DNA of 64,000 nucleotides from the NCBI RefSeq assembly GCF_015140235.1, contig NZ_AP023321.1, positions 1,912,501-1,976,500 of the forward strand, given 5' to 3'. The notes beneath the pieces are model-generated. The model was not told where the DNA came from. It was given only the letters and a program-made list of their open reading frames with translations, and searched no databases. A program made the position numbers and the translations under genes. Position 1 is the stretch's first letter. The number at the start of each line of letters is the position of its first letter. This document shows, piece after piece, positions 26,242-33,068 of this stretch. The stretch is from Solibaculum mannosilyticum (GTDB lineage: Bacteria > Bacillota > Clostridia > Oscillospirales > Acutalibacteraceae).

Positions 26242-27162
26242 TTGAACCAACCGAAAGGAAACGTGTTTGATATTCGCCGCTTCTCTACCCATGACGGTGA
26301 CGGCATCCGCACCACCATCTTTCTCAAGGGATGTCCCTTGCGGTGCGTCTGGTGCCAGAATCCCGAGGGCATCGACGTAAGGCGGCATGTGGTATATTTT
26401 GATACGCGCTGCATCGGCTGTCTCAGCTGTGTGCATCAGTGTCAAAATGGGGCGGTGTCCCTGGAGGACGGCAAAATCACTCTTCACAGGGATATTCCCA
26501 ACGACTGGGATGCCACGATCGATACCTGTCCTACCGGCGCTTTGGCCTACGATTGCAGGCAGATGACGGTGGAACAGGCGGTAAACGAGCTCAAACGGGA
26601 TCTTCCCTTTTTCCGTCACGGCGGCGGGGTGACCTTGTCGGGCGGAGAGCCCTTTTCCCAACAGGATTTCGCATTGGAGCTCCTCAAGGCCCTCGAGAAA
26701 GAAGGCATCCACACGGCTGTGGAATCCGCCCTCTGTATCCCCAGCTCAGTTTTGCTTCAGGCGTTACCCTTTATCGATACCCTGTTTGCCGACTGCAAAG
26801 TGTTGGATCCAGAGCTCCATCGTCGTTTTACCGGGGTGGACAATTCTCTTATCAGGCGCAATCTCTCCTTGGTACTCCAGTCGGCCTATCGGGACAGAGT
26901 GGTGGTACGTACCCCTCTCATCCCTGAATACACTGCCACAATTGAGAATGTAGAGGCCATCGGACGATTCCTCAGCGGCTTGTATCCAGACGTCACCTAT
27001 GAGCTTCTCAACTACAACCCGCTGGCCGAAGCGAAATACAAGCATGTGGATTGGGATTATTGCTTCACTCAAAACCCTCGTAAATTTTCCCCACAGCAGA
27101 TGCAGGACTTCGCCGCCGCAGCCCGGCGGGGAGGCGTTCAAAATGTACTCATCGAATCATAA
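26242..27162 (+). CDS. Glycyl radical enzyme activase (radical SAM)
   Basis: A 306-residue activating enzyme that installs the glycyl radical on the preceding enzyme. The radical-SAM motif C-x3-C-x2-C is at residues 31-38 (GCPLRCVWC). A bacterioferredoxin-type insert follows with CIGCLSCVHQC and DTCPTGALAYD, giving the extra iron-sulfur clusters of the YbiY/GlyRE-activase group. A downstream GGxGVTLSGGEPFSQ segment binds SAM. I prefer the TTG at 26242, with GGAGGG seven bases ahead, over the ATG at 26215, which abuts the previous stop and has no ribosome site. The protein then begins close to the family's usual N-terminus (FDIRRFSTHDGDGIRT). Confidence 0.93.
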   Translation: MNQPKGNVFDIRRFSTHDGDGIRTTIFLKGCPLRCVWCQNPEGIDVRRHVVYFDTRCIGCLSCVHQCQNGAVSLEDGKITLHRDIPNDWDATIDTCPTGALAYDCRQMTVEQAVNELKRDLPFFRHGGGVTLSGGEPFSQQDFALELLKALEKEGIHTAVESALCIPSSVLLQALPFIDTLFADCKVLDPELHRRFTGVDNSLIRRNLSLVLQSAYRDRVVVRTPLIPEYTATIENVEAIGRFLSGLYPDVTYELLNYNPLAEAKYKHVDWDYCFTQNPRKFSPQQMQDFAAAARRGGVQNVLIES

Positions 27163-27177
27163 GGAGGAAACACCAGC

Positions 27178-28065
27178 ATGAAAAGAGTAGGCGTCGACAT
27201 CGGCGGCACCCAGCTGCGGTGCGCCATCTTCGATCAGGACGGAAACATTCTGGAAAAATTCAAGATCCGAAATGACCGTTCCCTTTCGGCCAAAGAAAAT
27301 CTGGATCGGCTGATCGCATTTATCAACCAGCGCAATGAGGAGTTTCAATTTCACACCATCGGCATCGGATGTCCCGGCCCTCTCAACCTCCGCTTAGGTA
27401 AAATTCTCAATCCCCCCAACCTCAACGAGGATTGGTGTAATCTTGAGATCGTCAAATACTTTGAGGAAAAAACCGGCATCAAAACCTTCCTCAACGGCGA
27501 CGGCAAGCTAGCTGGACTGGCAGAAGCCACCTTAGGGGCGGGCAAAGGATACGAAAGCGTCTTTTACATCACCATTTCCACCGGCGTAGGCGGAGCCTAT
27601 ATCTACCGGGGCGAGATTATGACCGGCGCCAACGCCATGGCCGGCGAGGTATATAATCTGATGGTGTGCGACGATCCCTATCACCGCAAAAATGCCCTTC
27701 CCGGCTCCACCAATGAAAATTGCAGCGGTTCGGCCTTGGAACGCATGGCTTTGGAACGGTATGGCCATCCTGTCAGCTGCAAGGATTTGTTCCAGCTTTA
27801 CTACCAAGGGGATCCCATCGCGGTAGAACTGGTGGAACAAAAATTCATCCTGGGAATGGCCCGAGCCATCGGCAATATCTCCTGTATCGTGGATCCCGAT
27901 ATCTTTGTCCTCGGCGGCTCCATCGCCAACAAGGAACCCATTGTGTTCGATAAACTGTGTGAGAAGGCAAAAGAATTCGTCCCCTTCCCCCAATTCCTGC
28001 GCATCCGTCACGCCCAGTTCGAGGACGACGCCGGCCTCATCGGCGCCGCTCTGCTTGAAAATTAA
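27178..28065 (+). CDS. ROK-family sugar kinase (no zinc motif)
   Basis: A 295-residue ROK protein, probably a sugar or polyol kinase. The N-terminal phosphate loop is GVDIGGTQLRCAIFDQDG. The catalytic Asp lies in FLNGDGKLAGLAE, and ISTGVGGAYIYRG is the second nucleotide-binding loop. The standard ROK zinc motif C-x-C-G-x2-G-C-x-E is missing; the matching segment reads STNENCSGSALERM with a single Cys. That suggests an unusual subfamily. There is no DNA-binding domain, so it is not a repressor. TAAGGAGG overlaps the activase stop, so it is translated from the same message. In this operon it could phosphorylate an imported anhydro-sugar to supply the glycyl radical enzyme. The sugar acted on is inferred. 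Confidence 0.85.
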   Translation: MKRVGVDIGGTQLRCAIFDQDGNILEKFKIRNDRSLSAKENLDRLIAFINQRNEEFQFHTIGIGCPGPLNLRLGKILNPPNLNEDWCNLEIVKYFEEKTGIKTFLNGDGKLAGLAEATLGAGKGYESVFYITISTGVGGAYIYRGEIMTGANAMAGEVYNLMVCDDPYHRKNALPGSTNENCSGSALERMALERYGHPVSCKDLFQLYYQGDPIAVELVEQKFILGMARAIGNISCIVDPDIFVLGGSIANKEPIVFDKLCEKAKEFVPFPQFLRIRHAQFEDDAGLIGAALLEN

Positions 28066-28093
28066 ATCAGACCAAAGTTCAAGGAGGATCATT

Positions 28094-28777
28094 ATGGAAT
28101 TTCTTTTCGACAGCGCCAATCTAGAGGCCATCCGCACCTACAGCCAATGTTTTCCCATCACCGGCGTCACCAGCAATCCCAGCATTATCAAGGCCGAGGG
28201 GAAAATCGACTTCTACAAGCATTTCAAAGCCATCCGGGAGGTCATCGGCTTTGATAAGACCTTGCACATCCAGGTTCTGGCCGAGACTTGTGAGGAGATC
28301 CTGAAGGAAGCAGAGCTCATCCTCCAACACGTGGATGACAAGGTATTCATCAAGATCCCCACCACCGAAGAGGGGCTCAAGGCCATGCGGGCCCTGAAAG
28401 ACAAAGGTGTTGGCGTCACCGCCACCGCCATTTATTCCAAGATCCAGGGTTTTATGGCCATTGCCGCCGGCGCCGACTACATTGCCCCCTATTTTAACCG
28501 CATGGAAAATCTGGACATTGATCCCCGTGACGTCATCGCCGCCTTTGCCGAGATGATCGCCCGCACTGGTTCCCACACCAAGATCTTAGCCGCCAGCTTC
28601 AAGAACGTCGCTCAAGTAAACGACGCTTTTCTGGCCGGCGCCCATACCGCTACCGTCCAGCCTTCTCTGCTCCACGACGCCTTCTCCATGGCCGCCATCA
28701 AAAAGGCGGTGGACGATTTCTCCCGCGACTGGAAAGATACCTTTGGCGGCATCTCATTTGCCGATCTCGTAAAATAA
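28094..28777 (+). CDS. fsa: Fructose-6-phosphate aldolase-like protein (Fsa/TalC type)
   Basis: A 227-residue class I aldolase of the small transaldolase family. Key residues line up with E. coli FsaA rather than with true transaldolase: Asp6, Gln60 (FsaA Gln59; Glu in transaldolases), Schiff-base Lys87 in FIKIPTT (FsaA Lys85) and Tyr133 in APYFNR (FsaA Tyr131; Phe in transaldolases). Fsa cleaves fructose-6-P-like substrates and accepts 1-deoxyfructose-6-P, giving glyceraldehyde-3-P plus hydroxyacetone. Annotation pipelines usually call this protein transaldolase. AAGGAGG precedes the ATG at 28094. It is the last gene of the glycyl radical enzyme operon, before a terminator. Confidence 0.88.
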   Translation: MEFLFDSANLEAIRTYSQCFPITGVTSNPSIIKAEGKIDFYKHFKAIREVIGFDKTLHIQVLAETCEEILKEAELILQHVDDKVFIKIPTTEEGLKAMRALKDKGVGVTATAIYSKIQGFMAIAAGADYIAPYFNRMENLDIDPRDVIAAFAEMIARTGSHTKILAASFKNVAQVNDAFLAGAHTATVQPSLLHDAFSMAAIKKAVDDFSRDWKDTFGGISFADLVK

Positions 28778-28795
28778 ATCGATTCTCCTTTAAAG

Positions 28796-28828
28796 AAAGC
28801 CTCTGTCCTCATGGACGGAGGCTTTTCT
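28796..28828 (+). terminator. Terminator of the glycyl radical enzyme operon
   Basis: A 13-base-pair stem with one G-U pair, AAAGCCTCTGTCC (28796-28808) with GGACGGAGGCTTT (28813-28825), then T-rich sequence. Confidence 0.85.
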
Positions 28829-28848
28829 CCTAGAAGGCTTTCTTCGTC

Positions 28849-28877
28849 TTGCCCCGGATGGGTAATGCTGGTATACT
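28849..28877 (+). promoter_or_regulatory. Promoter of fbp (extended -10)
   Basis: TTGCCC (28849-28854), 17 bases, TATACT (28872-28877) preceded by TGG, giving an extended -10. About 30 bases from the start codon. Confidence 0.6.
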
Positions 28878-28913
28878 TGTCTATAGGATTTCCTTGAGAG
28901 GATGTGTCAATCT

Positions 28914-30902
28914 ATGGGTTCTCCAAAGCATCAGTTCACCCGGGAGGAATTAAAATATTTAAGCCTCCTGGCCGAGAAATATCCAACCATCCAGGATGTA
29001 TGTACTGAAATCATCAATCTGCAAGCCACCCTCAATCTTCCCAAAGGTACGGAACACTTTATGAGCGACCTTCACGGCGAGTATGAGGCGTTTTACCATA
29101 TTCTCAACAACTGTTCCGGCGTCATCCGGGAAAAGGTGGATCTGCTGTTTGAAGGCAGCATGTCCATCAGCGAGCGGTCGGAATTCTGTACCCTGATTTA
29201 TTACCCTGAACAAAAACTCAGTATGTTCCGCAAATCGGTGCGCGATCCTCGTGAACGGGACGAGTGGTACAAGTCCACCCTTTATCGCCTGATTGATCTG
29301 TGCAAGCTTTTGTCGTCCAAGTATCCGCGGGCCAAAGTACGGCGGGCCCTTCCCCCTGAATACAGCTATATCATCGACGAGCTGCTCCACGCCCAGCCCG
29401 ATGAGGACAACAATCAGCTTGTGTATCACCAGAAGATTATCGATACCATCCTGAGCATCGACAACGCTGAAGCTTTTATTATCGCCCTCTCCACCCTCAT
29501 TAAGCATCTGGCGGTGGACCGGCTCCACATTGTGGGGGATATTTTTGACCGCGGGCCCCGGGCCGACAGCATCATGGATATGCTGATGCAATGCCATTCG
29601 GTGGACATCGAATGGGGCAACCACGACATCCTGTGGATGGGCGCAGCGTCGGGCAGTGAAGCCTGCATTGCTACGGTGGTCAAAAACAGCCTCGCCTACC
29701 ACAATTTTACCTCCTTGGAAAATGGATACGGCATCAGTTTGCGTCCCCTCACCCTATTCGCTACCGATACCTATCCGGAGGAGGAGGATCCTGCCAAGGC
29801 TGCACTCCTTGCCATCTCCATTATCCTCTTTAAGCTGGAGGGACAGATCATCAAACGCCATCCGGAGTACGACATGGACGATCGGCTCCTGTTGGATAAA
29901 ATCGATTACTCATTGGGGCAGATCCAGTTGGACGGTCAACTTTATCTCTTAAAAAATCCCCATTTCCCCACCGTGGATCCCCGGGAGCCCTACGCCCTCA
30001 ACGACGAGGAATTATCGGTTATCCGCGGCCTCAAACGCGCCTTTCAGGAAAGCGAACGTCTGCATCGTCACGTCCAGTTTCTGTATGCCAAGGGCAGTAT
30101 GTACCGCCGTTTCAATCACAATCTCCTGTTCCACGGTTGTATTCCCCTCAACGAGGACGGTACCTTGGCCACCGTCACCTTCGACGGTAAAGAGATGAAG
30201 GGCCGCGCTTTTATGGATTACTCCGAACGTCTGGCCCGTCAAGCCTATTTTGACAACAAGGGTCTTCACAAACAAAAGTGCTGCGACTATATGTGGTATC
30301 TATGGTGCGGCAAGCTGTCTCCCCTCTTCGGCCGGGCCAAGATGACCACCTTTGAACGCCGGTATCTGACCGATCCCGCCACCTGGGAGGAAAAAAAGAA
30401 TCCCTATTACAGTCATTATAATTCCGAAGAAACTTGTTCCATGATCCTGCGGGAATTTGATCTGGATACTCCTTTTTCCCATATTATCAACGGCCATGTC
30501 CCCGTCAAGGCGGTGGAAGGGGAAAGCCCCGTCAAGGCAAACGGGCGCCTTATCGTCATCGACGGCGGCTTCTGCAAGGCGTACCAGCCCACCACCGGCA
30601 TCGCCGGATACACCCTCATCTACAACTCCCATGGAATGCGCATCATGTCCCATCAGTCCTTTGAATCGACCGAGAAGGCCATCGGGGAGAACATGGATAT
30701 CCGCTCCCATTCCGACGTATTTGAAACAGAAATCGTCCGGGTCATGGTGATGGATACCGATCACGGCAATCGAGTCAGCAACAAGATCTACGATTTAACG
30801 CTGCTCTTATTGGCCTATCGTCAAGGCGTGTTGGTCCCGGAGCTCCCTGAAACGCAGGGGTACCGCATTCCTATTCCGTTGGACAGCGATTTGGTCGACT
30901 GA
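28914..30902 (+). CDS. fbp: Fructose-1,6-bisphosphatase, Firmicutes class III
   Basis: A 662-residue class III fructose-1,6-bisphosphatase, the large calcineurin-like type restricted mostly to Firmicutes, which drives gluconeogenesis. Metallophosphoesterase motifs are visible as FMSDLHGEYEAF (about 48-59), HIVGDIFDRGPRAD and WGNHDILWMGA. The C-terminal half has HIINGHVPVKAVEGESP and VIDGGFCKAY. Length matches the family. The start is taken at ATG 28914; an upstream GTG (28902) would abut the ribosome site. It has its own promoter and terminators on both sides, so it is not part of the preceding operon, although it could use the triose phosphate made there. Confidence 0.95.
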   Translation: MGSPKHQFTREELKYLSLLAEKYPTIQDVCTEIINLQATLNLPKGTEHFMSDLHGEYEAFYHILNNCSGVIREKVDLLFEGSMSISERSEFCTLIYYPEQKLSMFRKSVRDPRERDEWYKSTLYRLIDLCKLLSSKYPRAKVRRALPPEYSYIIDELLHAQPDEDNNQLVYHQKIIDTILSIDNAEAFIIALSTLIKHLAVDRLHIVGDIFDRGPRADSIMDMLMQCHSVDIEWGNHDILWMGAASGSEACIATVVKNSLAYHNFTSLENGYGISLRPLTLFATDTYPEEEDPAKAALLAISIILFKLEGQIIKRHPEYDMDDRLLLDKIDYSLGQIQLDGQLYLLKNPHFPTVDPREPYALNDEELSVIRGLKRAFQESERLHRHVQFLYAKGSMYRRFNHNLLFHGCIPLNEDGTLATVTFDGKEMKGRAFMDYSERLARQAYFDNKGLHKQKCCDYMWYLWCGKLSPLFGRAKMTTFERRYLTDPATWEEKKNPYYSHYNSEETCSMILREFDLDTPFSHIINGHVPVKAVEGESPVKANGRLIVIDGGFCKAYQPTTGIAGYTLIYNSHGMRIMSHQSFESTEKAIGENMDIRSHSDVFETEIVRVMVMDTDHGNRVSNKIYDLTLLLLAYRQGVLVPELPETQGYRIPIPLDSDLVD

Positions 30903-30921
30903 TTCATTCCGGCTTTACAAG

Positions 30922-30960
30922 GACCGTCCCTGCACTGACATGCTTGGGACGGTCTTTTTT
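30922..30960 (+). terminator. Terminator of fbp
   Basis: GACCGTCCC (30922-30930) pairs with GGGACGGTC (30946-30954), then six T's. Confidence 0.88.
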
Positions 30961-31078
30961 GTTTTGTCCGCAGATGGTTCATTTTATCTTCCGGGGCGCA
31001 TAAGCATAAAAAGAATGCTTTGTTAAAAGTTCTGTTTGAATTGTTTGATTTGATCTTATGCCGAGGGGAGAATGATCC

Positions 31079-32662
31079 ATGATAGACCGCCAAGAGCCCA
31101 GTTCATTTCATGAAATGATTGAACGATATAACCGCCAGATTCAAGAAGCCAAACGCAGGCCACCTATTTCAGAGTCTCCACCTTGTCCTAACCCCGAGCC
31201 CCAGGGATCATCATGTCCTCCACCGCCTTGTCCTCCACAAAAGCCGCAGCCGCTCCCAGATCGGGAATCTGTTGCTTCTCCATCCCGACGTCCCGCTCAT
31301 CACTCTGCCCCATCTCTGCCGGAGAAGCCCTGCGATAAGGTCTCCTGTGACGACAAGACAGATTTCTCTCAGACAGCCGGCATACGTGGCCCAGTGCTTC
31401 TCCAGGACTCCATTTTACATGAGACTCTGGCGACCTTCGTCAACCACAAGCCTTTGGAACGAGTCCTGCACGTCAAGGGGTACGGCGCTTTTGGATATTT
31501 TCAGCCCTATCAGTCCATGAGCAAGTATACCAAAGCCTGTTTTCTCCAGGATCCCGCTCAACGCACCCCCACTTTCACCCGTTTTTCCCTTATGATAGGA
31601 TCCCAAGACACTCCAGATAGTTGCCGTAATGTCCGGGGATTTTCCACCAAGTTTTATACCAAAGACGGTATTTTCGATCTCTTGTGCAACCAGATTCCCG
31701 TCTTTTTCCTGCGGGACGCCATGCGGTTCCCGGAAGCCATCGCCGCACTCTCCCCTTCGCCTGTCAACAATCTTCCAGATCCTTCTTTGTTCTGGGATTT
31801 TATCGCCCGCACACCCCAAGCCATGCACATGCTGACGTGGCTTTACTCCGATGTGGGAACTTCATGCAGCTTCCAGACAATGGGCGGTCACGGCGTTAAT
31901 ACCTTTGTCTGGTGTAACGCTGAGGGAAAACGATGGTATGTAAAATACCACTGGATCCCCCTCGCTGGCGAACGGTATATCGACCGCCATGAGGCACAGC
32001 AAACAGCGGGACAGAATCCCTATATTGCCGGCCAGAGCCTTTATCATTCCCTGGCGAGAGGCCAAGTCATCGAGTATGAATTACGTGTCCAGCTGATGGA
32101 TCCCGCCGACGAAAACAATGTCCCGTTTGATCCTCTGGACGATACTAAAATCTGGAGTGAAACCCAATATCCCCTGCTGCCGGTGGGCCTTCTGACTTTG
32201 GAACACAATCCGGATGACTACCGTTCTCAAGTGGAACAGTCGGCCTTCTCCCCTGCCAATCTTATCGAAGGCATTGAACTGTCAAACGACGCCATGCTCC
32301 AGGGACGTTCCTTCATCTACTGGGATGCTCAGCGCCGCCGTCTAGGCCCCGGGTTCCGGGATCTCTCCATCAACTGTACACCCGGATGGTCGCCTGCACG
32401 GTCCTTCGTCACCAGCGGCGAAGGAATGCCGGTATCCGGTGTGGAAACCCGTGCGTGTCCCAGAGACAGCGATCCCTTTACCCAAGCCGGGGAACGTTAT
32501 CGTTCCTTGGACGCCCTCAATCAGGAACACCTGGTGGATAATATTGCTTCTGAACTCTATGCAATGCCCAAACACATCCAAAAACCTGTGCTGGATTCCA
32601 TCCAAAAATGCGATCAGGCTTTTGCTCAACATCTCGTCCGCCAGATGGAAATTTACTGCTGA
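31079..32662 (+). CDS. Heme catalase with Pro/Cys-rich N-terminal extension
   Basis: A 527-residue clade-type small-subunit catalase that breaks down hydrogen peroxide. Active-site residues are intact by position: distal His131 in RVLHVKGYGAFG, Asn204 in CNQIPVFF, and proximal heme ligand Tyr414 with Arg410 in RSFIYWDAQRRRLGP. The canonical start RGPVLLQD only begins at residue 103. Before it comes an atypical extension with a Pro-rich, Cys-containing segment (about 31-60) and CDKVSC at 85-90. No signal peptide is visible. GGGGAG stands eight bases before the ATG. No peroxide-repressor (PerR) box was recognised upstream. A heme enzyme here fits with the heme uptake operon at 41-46 kb. The substrate is nearly certain; the role of the extension is unknown. 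Confidence 0.92.
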   Translation: MIDRQEPSSFHEMIERYNRQIQEAKRRPPISESPPCPNPEPQGSSCPPPPCPPQKPQPLPDRESVASPSRRPAHHSAPSLPEKPCDKVSCDDKTDFSQTAGIRGPVLLQDSILHETLATFVNHKPLERVLHVKGYGAFGYFQPYQSMSKYTKACFLQDPAQRTPTFTRFSLMIGSQDTPDSCRNVRGFSTKFYTKDGIFDLLCNQIPVFFLRDAMRFPEAIAALSPSPVNNLPDPSLFWDFIARTPQAMHMLTWLYSDVGTSCSFQTMGGHGVNTFVWCNAEGKRWYVKYHWIPLAGERYIDRHEAQQTAGQNPYIAGQSLYHSLARGQVIEYELRVQLMDPADENNVPFDPLDDTKIWSETQYPLLPVGLLTLEHNPDDYRSQVEQSAFSPANLIEGIELSNDAMLQGRSFIYWDAQRRRLGPGFRDLSINCTPGWSPARSFVTSGEGMPVSGVETRACPRDSDPFTQAGERYRSLDALNQEHLVDNIASELYAMPKHIQKPVLDSIQKCDQAFAQHLVRQMEIYC

Positions 32663-32681
32663 CCTTTCCTGAATTACACAT

Positions 32682-32726
32682 ATCAAAAAAGCCGTCGTAC
32701 ACTTTTATACGACGGCCTTTTTGATA
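32682..32726. terminator. Bidirectional terminator after the catalase
   Basis: A long stem GCCGTCGTA (32691-32699) with TACGACGGC (32708-32716), extended by ATCAAAAAA/TTTTTGAT. It has T-runs in both directions. Confidence 0.88.
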
Positions 32727-32756
32727 TGGTTTATGATTTGTTCCGTTCATACGGCA

Positions 32757-32801
32757 GACAAAAGGGATGCCTTCCGGAAGTTTCCGGAGACATCCCTTTT
32801 G
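32757..32801. terminator. Terminator of the feoB operon
   Basis: AAAAGGGATG (32760-32769) pairs with CATCCCTTTT (32791-32800) around an inner TCCGGAA/TTCCGGA hairpin. It lies 45 bases after the last minus-strand gene of the feo cluster and could also act as backup for the catalase. Confidence 0.7.
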
Positions 32802-32845
32802 CTGTCTTTTCTTTTGGCTCTATTTAAAAGAGGAGTATGTGTTTG

Positions 32846-33022
32846 TTAGGATTTTCCTTTGTGACACATCGACGAATTCGGACAGCCAGAACACCCACAT
32901 CCACATGAGGAATTCCCTTTTTTCTTATCCCGCCTCAGTTTGATGACCACAAGAATTACAATGGCCAGCAGGATAAGCCCAATCACAATTGTAGAAAAGT
33001 TTTGTGTGAGGAACGCGAGCAT
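32846..33022 (-). CDS. FeoB-associated Cys-rich membrane protein
   Basis: A 58-residue gene, easily missed for its size. The product has a membrane helix (FSTIVIGLILLAIVILVVI, residues 9-27), a basic stop-transfer RRDKKKG, and a Cys-rich tail with CGCGCSGC and a final Cys (five cysteines in all). This is the form of the small proteins found after feoB in many Firmicutes (FeoB-associated Cys-rich family), possibly handling Fe2+ at the cytoplasmic mouth or aiding complex stability. GGGAGG stands eight bases before the ATG, and the gene begins 46 bases after the feoB stop. Its role is not established experimentally in this group. Confidence 0.85.
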   Translation of the reverse strand: MLAFLTQNFSTIVIGLILLAIVILVVIKLRRDKKKGNSSCGCGCSGCPNSSMCHKGKS

Positions 33023-33068
33023 TTCTTTGACCTCCCTTTACCACTGTTCACAAAGCGGAATTTTCTCC

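Noticed and set aside
28094-28777. Call as ordinary transaldolase
   Set aside because: The residues equivalent to FsaA Gln59 and Tyr131 are Gln and Tyr, which mark the aldolase subgroup; true transaldolases have Glu and Phe there.
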